Source: Pseudomaricurvus sp033283175 (GTDB lineage: Bacteria > Pseudomonadota > Gammaproteobacteria > Pseudomonadales > Cellvibrionaceae). Taken from it: a stretch of 64,000 nucleotides of DNA. The stretch spans positions 1,302,001 to 1,366,000 of the forward strand of contig JAWMQM010000001.1 in assembly GCA_033283175.1 (NCBI GenBank), read 5' to 3'. A program made the position numbers and the translations under genes. The notes under the pieces were generated by a model. The model was not told the origin of the DNA, made no database searches, and saw nothing but the letters and a program-made list of their open reading frames with translations. How positions within the stretch are numbered: the first letter of the stretch is position 1; each line of letters starts with the position of its first letter. Below, piece after piece: positions 53,924 through 62,533 of the stretch.

Positions 53924-54475
53924 ATGTCACCGCAATACTCTGGTATCCGCGGGGTCCTTGCATGGATCGACGCTTTTGCCCAGTTCACCGGTCGCTGGAT
54001 AGCGTTGCTGACACTGGTGATGATGGTACTGACCTGTGTCATTGTAGTACTGCGCTACGGATTTTCCCTGGGCTCCATCGCCCTGCAGGAGTCGGTTGGC
54101 TACCTGCACGCGACGGTATTCCTGCTGGCCATGGCCAGCACCCTGCAGCGTGATGGCCACGTGCGGGTCGATATCTTCTACCGCCGCTTCAGCCGCACCA
54201 ACCAGGCCTGGGTCAATGCCCTCGGCAGCCTGCTGTTCCTGCTGCCCGTGGCGGGCTTCCTTCTCTTTAGCAGCTGGCACTACGTCACCGAGGCCTGGGC
54301 CGTAAAAGAGGGCTCTTCCAGCGCCGGCGGCCTGCCCTTTGTCTATCTGCTGAAAAGCCTGATTCCACTTACCGCCGTGCTGCTGGCCCTGCAGGCCATT
54401 GGCGAGGTGCTGCGCGGCCTGCTGGTGCTGCTGCAGGAGCCGCAGGCAACCGGGGAGGGCACCCGCCATGATTGA
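53924..54475 (+). CDS. TRAP transporter small permease DctQ
   Basis: 183 aa with four hydrophobic helices (about 17-37, 45-65, 90-115, 140-160) and the DctQ pattern ALQESVGYLHATVFLLAM. A strong GGAGGGG precedes the ATG. Forms the membrane unit with DctM, whose gene overlaps its stop by 8 bp. Substrate is set by the DctP protein encoded at 56503. Confidence 0.88.
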   Translation: MSPQYSGIRGVLAWIDAFAQFTGRWIALLTLVMMVLTCVIVVLRYGFSLGSIALQESVGYLHATVFLLAMASTLQRDGHVRVDIFYRRFSRTNQAWVNALGSLLFLLPVAGFLLFSSWHYVTEAWAVKEGSSSAGGLPFVYLLKSLIPLTAVLLALQAIGEVLRGLLVLLQEPQATGEGTRHD

Positions 54476-55841
54476 TATGCTCCCCCTGGTCATGTTTGCC
54501 CTGGTCTGCCTGTGCCTGATGATCGGTTACTCGGTGGCCTTTACCCTGGCCGGCACGGCACTGCTGTGTGCCGGGGTGGGCATACTCGCCGGTCACTTTG
54601 ACGCCAACCTGCTGCGCGCCTTCCCCGACCGGGTGTTTGGCACCATGAACAACTACACCCTGATCGCGGTACCGCTGTTTGTGCTGATGGGTGTGATGCT
54701 GGAACGCTCACAGGTAGCGGAAGAGCTGCTGCGTAACATGGCCCGCCTGTGCGGACGGCTACCGGCGGGTATGGGCATATCGGTGGTGGTGGTGGGCATG
54801 TTGCTGGCCGCCTGCACCGGTATTGTCGGCGCCACGGTGGTCACCATGGGCCTGATGTCCCTGCCGGCCATGCTGCGCCGCGGCTACAGCCCGGCCATCG
54901 CCACAGGCACGATTTGCGCGACCGGCACCCTGGGCCAGATCATCCCCCCCTCCATTGCCCTGGTGCTGTTGGGGGATGTGCTCTCCAGCGCCTACCAGCA
55001 GGCACAGTTGAAGATGGGCATCTTTAACCCCCAGCCGGTATCGGTGGGTGACCTGTTTGTGGGCGCCATCGTGCCCGGCATGTTGCTGGTGGTTCTTTAT
55101 ATAGCCTACCTGCTGTTTGTCTCCCTTCGCCGCCCCGACCTGGCACCCAGCGGTCAGGACGACTCGGATGATCACGCACTGAGCACCTGGCAGTTGCTGC
55201 GCACCCTGGCCACGCCGGTGATCCTGATTGTGCTGGTATTGGGCTCCATCATCAGCGGCGCCGCCACGCCCACCGAGGCCGCCGGCGTCGGTGCCCTGGG
55301 CGCCACCCTGATGGCCTGGCAACGGCGCCAGCTGAGCCGCCAGCGACTGCGGGAGATCGCCGAGAGCACCACCGAAGTCACCGCTATGGTGTTCGCGATC
55401 CTGCTGGGTGCATCGCTGTTTTCGCTGGTATTCCGTGGCTTTGGCGGTGAGGAAATGATCACTCACTTCTTCGAGAACCTGCCCGGGGGCGTGATATCCG
55501 CAACCCTGATTGTGATGCTGGTGATCTTCCTGCTGGGCTTTATCCTCGACTTTATCGAGATCACCTTTGTGGTGGTGCCCATTGTGGCACCAGTACTGCT
55601 GGCCATGGGCCTGGATCCCATCTGGCTGGGCATAATGATTGCTATCAATCTGCAGACATCTTTCCTGACGCCGCCCTTCGGTTTTGCCCTGTTTTACCTG
55701 CGTGGCGTGGCCCCGCCGGAAGTGGCAACCGCCGAGATTTACCGTGGCGTCGTGCCTTTTATTGTGCTCCAATTGGCGCTGATGCTGACGCTGGCCCTGT
55801 GGCCGCAGCTGATTACCGCGCTGCCGGGGCTGATGCGTTAA
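54468..55841 (+). CDS. TRAP transporter large permease DctM
   Basis: 457 aa from ATG 54468 (MIDMLPLVMFALVCL), overlapping dctQ; the frame is open further up but that is dctQ. About twelve hydrophobic segments; GTMNNYTLIAVPLFVLMGVM and TGTLGQIIPPSIALVLLG are conserved DctM blocks. Secondary transporter driven by Na+ or H+ with a periplasmic binding protein. Confidence 0.93.
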   Translation: MIDMLPLVMFALVCLCLMIGYSVAFTLAGTALLCAGVGILAGHFDANLLRAFPDRVFGTMNNYTLIAVPLFVLMGVMLERSQVAEELLRNMARLCGRLPAGMGISVVVVGMLLAACTGIVGATVVTMGLMSLPAMLRRGYSPAIATGTICATGTLGQIIPPSIALVLLGDVLSSAYQQAQLKMGIFNPQPVSVGDLFVGAIVPGMLLVVLYIAYLLFVSLRRPDLAPSGQDDSDDHALSTWQLLRTLATPVILIVLVLGSIISGAATPTEAAGVGALGATLMAWQRRQLSRQRLREIAESTTEVTAMVFAILLGASLFSLVFRGFGGEEMITHFFENLPGGVISATLIVMLVIFLLGFILDFIEITFVVVPIVAPVLLAMGLDPIWLGIMIAINLQTSFLTPPFGFALFYLRGVAPPEVATAEIYRGVVPFIVLQLALMLTLALWPQLITALPGLMR

Positions 55842-55866
55842 ACGTGGACGAGGTTTGAGCAATTCA

Positions 55867-56277
55867 ATGATTGAAGAAGAAGAGTACAACGACCTGGATG
55901 ACGAGCCGGAGCCCTCCGGTGAACTGACCCTGCAAGCGCTGGCCATGCCCAAGGATACCAACCCCAATGGTGATATCTTCGGTGGCTGGCTGATGTCGCA
56001 GATGGACCTGGCGGGCTCCGTGCGCGCCTCCGCCATTGCCCGCGGCCGCGTCACCACCGTAGCGGTTGGCAGCATGGCGTTCCTGCGCCCCGTGCCTGTG
56101 GGCGCCACCATCAGCTGCTACGCCGACGTGCTCTCCATCGGTCGCTCCTCCATCCGCATTCTGGTGGATGTGTGGCAGTACCAGCCGGAGACCAATGAGC
56201 GTTACAAGGTCACCGAAGGCACCTTTGTCTACGTCGCCATTGATGACAACGGTCGTACACGCTCGATCAGCAGCTGA
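55867..56277 (+). CDS. Hotdog-fold acyl-CoA thioesterase (YciA type)
   Basis: 136 aa from ATG 55867; a TTG four codons earlier follows the dctM stop by 13 bp. Hotdog domain with DTNPNGDIFGGWLMSQMDLAG (near 32-51), in which the Asp/Asn-Gly region is the active site. YciA-like enzymes hydrolyse short and medium acyl-CoA. Cotranscribed with the TRAP permease genes. Confidence 0.9.
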   Translation: MIEEEEYNDLDDEPEPSGELTLQALAMPKDTNPNGDIFGGWLMSQMDLAGSVRASAIARGRVTTVAVGSMAFLRPVPVGATISCYADVLSIGRSSIRILVDVWQYQPETNERYKVTEGTFVYVAIDDNGRTRSISS

Positions 56278-56300
56278 GCAGGCTGCAGTCACAACACCAT

Positions 56301-56330
56301 AAAAAAGGGCTGCTTCTGCAGCCCTTTTTT
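56301..56330. terminator. Bidirectional terminator between thioesterase and dctP
   Basis: 13 bp perfect stem (56301-56313 with 56318-56330) made of an A-run, GGGCTGC, loop TTCT and a T-run; works in either direction for the convergent genes. Confidence 0.9.
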
Positions 56331-56363
56331 TGTGATTCACGGGAAACAGATTGTCAGGACGAC

Positions 56364-56466
56364 AAAGATCGCGCGGGGGACCGTGCTTCATCGTAGGAGC
56401 GCGGTGGCCCAGACCAGCCTCTCTTCCAGCTGCGCTGGAATTCACCTTCTCCCCCGCGCGATCTTT
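56364..56466. repeat. Family B complete element with 16 bp terminal inverted repeats
   Basis: Ends AAAGATCGCGCGGGGG (56364-56379) and its exact inverse (56451-56466) enclose GTAGGAGCGCGGTGGCCCAGACC and, in inverse orientation, GGAATTCACCTT. At 103 bp it is the clearest intact copy and defines the family. Confidence 0.85.
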
Positions 56467-56502
56467 TGCACCAAGACGCAATCCCCCACTCAATCACGCA
56501 GC

Positions 56503-57642
56503 TCAGTCCCGCAACTCATAGTAGGCCTGCTCCGACACCCGGTGGTAGTTCTTTATACCGTTGTAGAACTCCATGTAGGCGTCATAGACACGCTTGAAAT
56601 CCGGGTTTTTGGCAGACTCCTCGTCATAGATCTGGTGGGCAATGCGCTCCAGCTCCTTCAGCACCTCCTCCGGAATGGGTCGCAGGTCCACACGGTGCTT
56701 GTTCACCAGCTCCTCCAGCGCGCGGTTGTTGCGGCCGGTAAACTCATCCAGCATATCCTGGTTGGCCATGCGCGCCGCGGTATCCACCATGGCCTGCAGG
56801 TCGGCGGGCAGGGCCTCGTAGGCGTCTTTGTTAACGATCAGCTCCAGCGTGGAACCGGTCTCATGCCAGCCGGGGTAATAGTAGTACTTGGCCACCTGAT
56901 AAAAGCCAAACGCCAGGTCGTTGTAGGGGCCTACCCACTCGGTAGCATCAATCACCCCGGTTTGCAGCGCGGTGTAGAGCTCCCCGCCGGGAATATTGAC
57001 TGCGGTGCCGCCGGCGCGATTCCACACCTCGCCGCCGAGACCGGGAATGCGCATTTTCAGGCCCTTGATATCGTCCATGGAGTTGATGGGCTTGTTGAAC
57101 CAGCCGGCCATCTGGATACCGGTATTGCCGCCCGCAAACGGAATGATATTGAAGGGCGCGTAGATCTCCCGCCACAGCTCCATACCGCCCCCGTAATAGA
57201 GCCAGCCATTCATCTCCTGGGCGTTCATGCCGAAAGGAATGGAGGTGAAAAACTGCGTCGCGCTGTTTTTGCCTTTCCAGTAGTAGGCGGCGCCGTGACC
57301 CGCCTCCACGCTGCCGGACGAGACCGCGTCAAACACCGCCAGTGCCGGCACCAGTTCACCGGCGCCATAGACACTGACCGTGAGGCGACCATCGCTCATC
57401 TCGTTCATCAGGCGCGCAAAGTTGGTGGCCGCTGAGCCCAGGCCGGGAAAGTTCTTTGGCCAGGTGGTGACCATTTTCCAGTGATAGGTCTGCTGCTCAC
57501 CCCTGGCCGCCATAACGGCTCCGCCGGCGACCTTACCGCTGCTCATCTTCTGCGCTACCAGCGTCCAGAACAGCACCATCACCAGAGCCACCAGCCCCAG
57601 GATTACCGCTGGTTGCCAGCGGCTGACCCCCTTGTTGTTCAT
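56503..57642 (-). CDS. TRAP transporter substrate-binding protein DctP, membrane-anchored
   Basis: 379 aa. A hydrophobic segment (about 12-32) follows a charged start; it has no good cleavage site, so it is likely an uncleaved anchor. DctP fold: HWKMVTTWPKNFPGLG (about 53-68) and KMRIPGLGGEVWNRAGGTAV (about 190-209) with the substrate-binding Arg; ATEWVGPYNDLAFG in helix 9. Such sequences (TakP-like) bind 2-oxo acids or similar organic acids. Convergent with the permease operon, separated by a terminator and a repeat. Confidence 0.9.
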   Translation of the reverse strand: MNNKGVSRWQPAVILGLVALVMVLFWTLVAQKMSSGKVAGGAVMAARGEQQTYHWKMVTTWPKNFPGLGSAATNFARLMNEMSDGRLTVSVYGAGELVPALAVFDAVSSGSVEAGHGAAYYWKGKNSATQFFTSIPFGMNAQEMNGWLYYGGGMELWREIYAPFNIIPFAGGNTGIQMAGWFNKPINSMDDIKGLKMRIPGLGGEVWNRAGGTAVNIPGGELYTALQTGVIDATEWVGPYNDLAFGFYQVAKYYYYPGWHETGSTLELIVNKDAYEALPADLQAMVDTAARMANQDMLDEFTGRNNRALEELVNKHRVDLRPIPEEVLKELERIAHQIYDEESAKNPDFKRVYDAYMEFYNGIKNYHRVSEQAYYELRD

Positions 57643-57714
57643 GTGAAACCAATCCTTTTTATTGTGTTGTTATGGTCAATCAATGTGTGTCATGCGTCCG
57701 GTTGCGATGCCACG

Positions 57715-57800
57715 TCAAACAGATCGCCCGGGGGACCGGTCTCCTATAAGACAACCACCGCTCCATCGCAGGAGCCCGCTCCTGCGGGCGATCCTTTGAT
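57715..57800. repeat. Family B short copy between dctP and uvrD
   Basis: CAGATCGCCCGGGGGACC (57719) and GGAGCCCGCTCCTGCGGGCGATCCTTTG (57773) form the two ends of a degraded copy, in the 164 bp gap upstream of dctP and downstream of uvrD. Confidence 0.75.
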
Positions 57801-57806
57801 TTTGTC

Positions 57807-59972
57807 CTACACCGCCTCCAGCTTGGCGAACTTCAGCACCAGCCACTTGATACCCTCCTCCGCGAAATTCACCTGCACCCGCATACTGGCGCCGTCGCCC
57901 TCAAAATGCAGTATCACCCCCTCGCCAAACATGGGGTGGCGAACCGCCTGGCCGAGGTAGAAGCCGGTCTCTTCATCCTCCTTCGGGCGCAGCGGTGTCA
58001 CCGGTCGTGAAAAGCTCAGCGGGCGGCTGATGGTGTTCTTCATGCGCACCTCTTCAATCAGCCCCGCTGGTATCTCCCTGATAAAGCGCGACACGCTGTT
58101 GAAGTTCTCCTGGCCGTGCAGGCGGCGACTCTCGGCGTAGCTGATCACCAGCTTTTCCATGGCGCGGGTGATGCCCACGTAACAGAGGCGACGCTCCTCC
58201 TCCAGGCGCGTCGGGTCTTCCGCCGACATGCGGTGGGGAAAGAGGTTCTCTTCGGCTCCGGCGAGAAACACCAGCGGGAACTCCAGTCCCTTGGCAGAGT
58301 GCAGGGTCATCAGCTGCACGGCATCGTCAAACTCATCCGCCTGGGCATCGCCGGCATCGAGCGCAGCGGTATCGAGAAACGCTTCCAGGTCCGACAGCTC
58401 GTCGTCATCGTTTTCAAACGCGCGGCTGGCGTTGACCAGTTCGTCGAGGTTTTCAATGCGCGCCTGACCCTTCTCGCCCTTTTCCGCCTTGTGGAAATCG
58501 TAGAGACCGGAGTGGTGAATCACGTGCTGGGTCAGGGCCGCCAGGTTCTTGCCCTGCACCTGCTGTTGCAGCTCATCCACCAGGGCCATAAACGCGCCCA
58601 CCGCCGAGCCGGCGCGGGCGGGGAGGGCGCGGTTGCTGACCATGGCACGCGCCGCCTGCCACAGGGAACTGCCCTGCTCACGGGCAAAGAGGCGCACCTG
58701 GTCCACCGTCTTGGCGCCGATACCACGGGTGGGGGTATTCACCACCCGCTCGAAGGCGGCATCGTCGTTGCGATTCACCAGCAGCCGCAGGTAGGCCAGG
58801 GCGTTGCGAATCTCCAGCCGTTCGTAGAAGCGCTGGCCACCGTAGATGCGGTAGGGCATACCCTCGCGCAGCAGCGCCTCTTCCAATACCCGCGATTGGG
58901 CGTTGGAGCGGTAGAGAATGGCGCACTGGTTGCGGGTGCGGCCACTGCGCACCCACTGTTCGATGCGCTCGACGATGTAGCGCGCCTCATCCTGTTCATT
59001 AAACGCCGCGTAGAGGCTGATGGGTTCGCCCTTCTCGCCTTCGGTGCGCAGGGTCTTGCCCAGGCGACCGCGGTTGTTGGCGATGACCGCATTGGCGGCG
59101 TCGAGGATAGTGGCGGTAGAGCGGTAGTTCTGTTCCAGCCGTACCGTCTGGGTATCGGCAAAGTCCCGCTCGTAGCTCTGGATGTTCTCGATCTTGGCAC
59201 CGCGCCAGCCGTAGATGGACTGGTCGTCGTCACCCACCGCCGTCACCCGGCACAGGTTGCCCGCCAGCACCCGCAGCCACGCATACTGGATGGTGTTGGT
59301 GTCCTGGAACTCGTCCACCAGGATAAACGGGAAGCGCTGCTGGTAGTGCGCCAGCAGGTGGGGCGCGTTGAGCCACAGCTCGTGGGAGCGCAGCAGCAGT
59401 TCACCGAAATCCACCATGCCGCCGCGGGCGCAGGCCTCTTCGTACTCGCGGTAGAGTTTCACCATGGTGGTGATATAGGGGTCGCCGGTGAGCTGGATGT
59501 AGTCCGGGCGCAGGCCTTCATCTTTCTGGGCGTTGATAAACCACTGGGTCTGCCGCGGCGGCCACTGCTTCTCGTCCAGCTGCAGCTGCTGGGTGACGCG
59601 CTTGATCAGCCGCAGCTGGTCGTCGCTGTCGAGAATCTGGAAGTTCTGCGGCAGTCCCGCCTCCTGCCAGTGAGCCTTAAGCAGGCGATGGGCAATGCCG
59701 TGAAAGGTGCCCACCCACATGCCACGGGGATTGAGACCCAGCAGCTCTTCGATACGGCCGCGCATCTCCCGCGCCGCCTTGTTGGTAAAGGTGACCGAGA
59801 GGATGGAGAAGGGCGATACCTGCTCCACCTGAATCAGCCAGGCGATACGGTGCACCAGCACGCGGGTCTTGCCACTGCCAGCGCCCGCCAGAATCAGTTG
59901 GTTGCTGGCCGGTGCTGTCACCGCTTCACGCTGTGCGTCGTTGAGATTATTGAGAATAGGGGATACGTCCAT
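57807..59972 (-). CDS. uvrD: DNA helicase II UvrD
   Basis: 721 aa, full length. SF1A 3-prime-to-5-prime helicase for mismatch and nucleotide-excision repair. Motifs: I AGAGSGKTRVLV (near 29-40), II LVDEFQDTN, III GDDDQSIYGWRGA, IV QNYRS, V LHSAKGLEFP, VI VGITRAMEKL. The C-terminal part ends in the Tudor-like VRHPMFGEGVILHFEGD (near 680-696) found in UvrD but not Rep, distinguishing it from the rep gene at 9746. Confidence 0.96.
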   Translation of the reverse strand: MDVSPILNNLNDAQREAVTAPASNQLILAGAGSGKTRVLVHRIAWLIQVEQVSPFSILSVTFTNKAAREMRGRIEELLGLNPRGMWVGTFHGIAHRLLKAHWQEAGLPQNFQILDSDDQLRLIKRVTQQLQLDEKQWPPRQTQWFINAQKDEGLRPDYIQLTGDPYITTMVKLYREYEEACARGGMVDFGELLLRSHELWLNAPHLLAHYQQRFPFILVDEFQDTNTIQYAWLRVLAGNLCRVTAVGDDDQSIYGWRGAKIENIQSYERDFADTQTVRLEQNYRSTATILDAANAVIANNRGRLGKTLRTEGEKGEPISLYAAFNEQDEARYIVERIEQWVRSGRTRNQCAILYRSNAQSRVLEEALLREGMPYRIYGGQRFYERLEIRNALAYLRLLVNRNDDAAFERVVNTPTRGIGAKTVDQVRLFAREQGSSLWQAARAMVSNRALPARAGSAVGAFMALVDELQQQVQGKNLAALTQHVIHHSGLYDFHKAEKGEKGQARIENLDELVNASRAFENDDDELSDLEAFLDTAALDAGDAQADEFDDAVQLMTLHSAKGLEFPLVFLAGAEENLFPHRMSAEDPTRLEEERRLCYVGITRAMEKLVISYAESRRLHGQENFNSVSRFIREIPAGLIEEVRMKNTISRPLSFSRPVTPLRPKEDEETGFYLGQAVRHPMFGEGVILHFEGDGASMRVQVNFAEEGIKWLVLKFAKLEAV

Positions 59973-60034
59973 CGCGGAATTCTACCAAATTAATGCACGG
60001 CAATTGTGGTCAAAAGCCGTGGCCCACCGGATTT

Positions 60035-60049
60035 TGTAGCAAAATTACA
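60035..60049. promoter_or_regulatory. HexR operator
   Basis: TGTAGCAAAATTACA, with extended arms TTTTGTA/TACAAAA (60032-60052), matches the gammaproteobacterial HexR box (TGTARTNAAATTACA-like). It lies about 103 bases before the hexR start and indicates autoregulation. Confidence 0.78.
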
Positions 60050-60151
60050 AAAAACGGGTGCGTTTACTACAAGGTTTTTTATATGATGGCCCGAGGCGCT
60101 GCCCTTCGCTGGGTGTGCCCGCCCCCAAGATCTGTTCAGGAAGCCAGACCC

Positions 60152-61015
60152 GTGAAGCCCGCTGAGCTGACCACCCGTATTAGTGGTGCTTTGGAGACCA
60201 TGCGCAAATCCGAGCGCAAGGTCGCCGAATACGTACTGCGTAACCCCACCAATATTATCCACATGCGCATCGTCGATCTCGCCCGCGAGGCCGAAGTAAG
60301 CGAGCCTACGGTGGTGCGCTTCTGCCGTGCCATTGGCTGTGAAGGCTTCCAGGATTTCAAGCTCAACCTGGCGCAGCAGCTGGCTTCCAGCCCCAGCTTT
60401 GGCCAGATTGCGGTGACCGACCAGGACTCCATCGCCGACTTTACCCACAAGGTCTTCGACTCCACCATCGACACCCTGCTACAGGTGCGGGACTCACTGG
60501 ATGCCTCCATCCTGGATGCCGCGGTCACCTCCATCTGTGCCGCCAACCGGGTGGAGTTCTACGGTTTTGGTGCCTCCGGTGCGGTTGCCGCCGACGCCCA
60601 GCACAAGTTTTTCCGCCTGCAGCTGGCCACTGCCGCCCACTCCGACCCCCATATCCAGAACATGTCTGCCATGTCCATGCAGCCTGGCGATGTGATCGTG
60701 GCCATCTCCCAGAGCGGTCGCACCAAAGCGCTGCTGCACTCCATGGAGATGGTGAAGCAGGCCGGTGGCATTGTGATCGCCATCGCCCCCAGCGCCACGC
60801 CGGTCATCCAGAACGCCACCATCCCCATCGTGGTGGATGTGGAGGAGGACATCGAGATCTACACGCCGCTCTCTTCCCGCATCGCCCACCTGGTGGTGAT
60901 TGATGTACTGGCCATTGGTGTCGCACAGCGCAAGGGCTCGCAATTGCAGGATCACCTGTTCAAGCTCAAGCAGGGCCTGCGTTCCCTGCGGGTGCAGCCG
61001 GAAGACAAGCGCTGA
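60152..61015 (+). CDS. hexR: HexR-type RpiR/MurR family regulator of central carbon metabolism
   Basis: 287 aa from GTG 60152 (VKPAELTTRISGALETM), which has AGGA ten bases upstream and matches the family start; the upstream extension would cross the operator. N-terminal HTH (SERKVAEYVLRNP, VDLAREAEVSEPTVVRFCRAIG) and a SIS domain (EFYGFGASGAVAADAQHK, ISQSGRTKAL) that binds 2-keto-3-deoxy-6-phosphogluconate in known HexR. Controls Entner-Doudoroff and gluconeogenic genes. Divergent from uvrD. Confidence 0.93.
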   Translation: MKPAELTTRISGALETMRKSERKVAEYVLRNPTNIIHMRIVDLAREAEVSEPTVVRFCRAIGCEGFQDFKLNLAQQLASSPSFGQIAVTDQDSIADFTHKVFDSTIDTLLQVRDSLDASILDAAVTSICAANRVEFYGFGASGAVAADAQHKFFRLQLATAAHSDPHIQNMSAMSMQPGDVIVAISQSGRTKALLHSMEMVKQAGGIVIAIAPSATPVIQNATIPIVVDVEEDIEIYTPLSSRIAHLVVIDVLAIGVAQRKGSQLQDHLFKLKQGLRSLRVQPEDKR

Positions 61016-61092
61016 AGCACCACCAAGGACTGTAATTATATACAGTCCTGGCTACAGATCATCCCCGTCGGCAGTAAAAAGCCGGTGTGGTG

Positions 61093-61130
61093 CAACAAAA
61101 AAGGCAGCCCGTAGGCTGCCTTTTTTGTTG
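61093..61130. terminator. Bidirectional terminator between hexR and phosphatase gene
   Basis: 17 bp perfect stem (61093-61109 with 61114-61130) with an A-run before and a T-run after GGCAGCC/GGCTGCC. Serves both convergent genes. Confidence 0.93.
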
Positions 61131-61162
61131 CTGACGGACCTTCAGCCTCAGCGCCTTCTACC

Positions 61163-62323
61163 TCAAGGCCGGGGCTCGAGGAAGTTGGCACGAATCTGCT
61201 GCAGCTCTTCGTCGGTCACATCCAGGTTCTGCTGGATGTAGGCCAGAACGGAGCCGGACTGCTGCTCCATATAGTTGAGCGTGGTGTCGATGTAGGACAT
61301 GCGCACACCGGTCAGTGGCGCCAGCAGCTCTTTCGGCAGTTTCGCCATCATGGCCATACGGGGATCCTGTGCCGCCTGCTCACTGTCGCCATGTCCATCA
61401 CTGTGACTGCCCTGGGACTCAACGCCACCCAGCGCCTTGCGGGCGTCGGTCATGGTGGTGTAGTAGACCTCACTGAGCATAAAGTCCTTCTCGATGGTGT
61501 CACGATCCACACCCAGGGTGGTGAGGATCAGCGCCGCGGCAATACCGGTGCGGTCCTTACCGGCCGTGCAGTGGAAGATCATGGCCTGATCACTGGCAGC
61601 CAGGCGGTCAAACATGGTGGTGTACTGCTCATCCAGGTTTTCCAGGATCTTCGGGTACATGGCCGCCATGGCGGCTTCCACTTTCTCCGGCGTGGCTTCC
61701 GGATCCATCAGCACACGACCGAAACTGTCCATGCCCAGATCGTACTCCCAGCTGAGGATATCGGTACCCTCGCCCTGCCAATGGGTCGGTTCACTGCTGC
61801 GCTCGGGTGCAGTGCGGAAGTCCACCACCGTGGCGACATCGGCCTCCTGCAGCTCTTTATAGTCGGCGTCGGTAAGACCGGTGAGGGCACCGGTACGGAA
61901 CAGTTTGCCCCAGCGCACCTGCTGGCCATCCGCATTGACGTAGCCACCCAGGTCGCGGAAATTCTTGCCGCCTTCCAGCGGCAGCCAGCGGCTGCTGGCC
62001 TCAGCGGCGTGGCCGTTGCCCGGCAACACCTTGAAGTAGTAGCGGTTGACCGCTTCACCGGCCTGCCATTGGAAGCTGGTGCCCTTCACACTACCGGCAA
62101 CAACCTTGCCGTCGGTATATTCAGGATTCTCGGAGACCAGTACAGAAACCTGCTGCTGCGGGTCATCTGCCTGCCAGCTGAGGCTGTAGCTGTGCTGTGC
62201 CGCGTCGTAGCTCACCGCCAGGTTATTGATGTTGTTTACAGGCGGTTCCTGGGGCGCGCAGCCTTGCAGCAGTGCCAGGGTTGCGGCCACTGCCAGCGGG
62301 TATTTGAAAGTTGTCAGATTCAT
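61163..62323 (-). CDS. Lipoprotein tyrosine/lipid phosphatase, HCxxGKDR type (copy 1)
   Basis: 386 aa. A lipobox LALLQGC (Cys22) marks a lipoprotein. Residues about 25-105 form a fibronectin/Ig-like N-terminal domain; the Y_phosphatase3 domain follows (GKNFRDLGGY near 119-128, RTGALTGLTD, VVDFRT). The catalytic loop HCTAGKDRTG has Cys252 and Arg258. This HCxxGKDR class (MptpB/LipA type) removes phosphate from phosphotyrosine, Ser/Thr and phosphoinositides. A Gly/Ser/His-rich insertion (about 297-312, SHSDGHGDSE) is absent from copy 2. Cotranscribed with copy 2 and a TonB receptor. Confidence 0.88.
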   Translation of the reverse strand: MNLTTFKYPLAVAATLALLQGCAPQEPPVNNINNLAVSYDAAQHSYSLSWQADDPQQQVSVLVSENPEYTDGKVVAGSVKGTSFQWQAGEAVNRYYFKVLPGNGHAAEASSRWLPLEGGKNFRDLGGYVNADGQQVRWGKLFRTGALTGLTDADYKELQEADVATVVDFRTAPERSSEPTHWQGEGTDILSWEYDLGMDSFGRVLMDPEATPEKVEAAMAAMYPKILENLDEQYTTMFDRLAASDQAMIFHCTAGKDRTGIAAALILTTLGVDRDTIEKDFMLSEVYYTTMTDARKALGGVESQGSHSDGHGDSEQAAQDPRMAMMAKLPKELLAPLTGVRMSYIDTTLNYMEQQSGSVLAYIQQNLDVTDEELQQIRANFLEPRP

Positions 62324-62533
62324 CGCTATCAGCTCTGTTATCAGTATCAGTAATAATGGTGTGACCCGGGCTATTGTCTGCCATTGGTGTCAGGGGGCTG
62401 ACTCTAACATGTAAACCCGGGCCAGAGTGGTGACACCGGGTAAAGTCATGTTAAACACTGGTGCTGCGCATTATAGATACCGGCGCTTAGCGGGTACAGG
62501 CAGCCACGGGCCAGTGCAGCCCCACGACCGGCA

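Noticed and set aside
58116..59993. Long plus-strand open frame (625 codons) opposite uvrD
   Set aside because: Antisense shadow with a low-complexity product; uvrD motifs are on the other strand.
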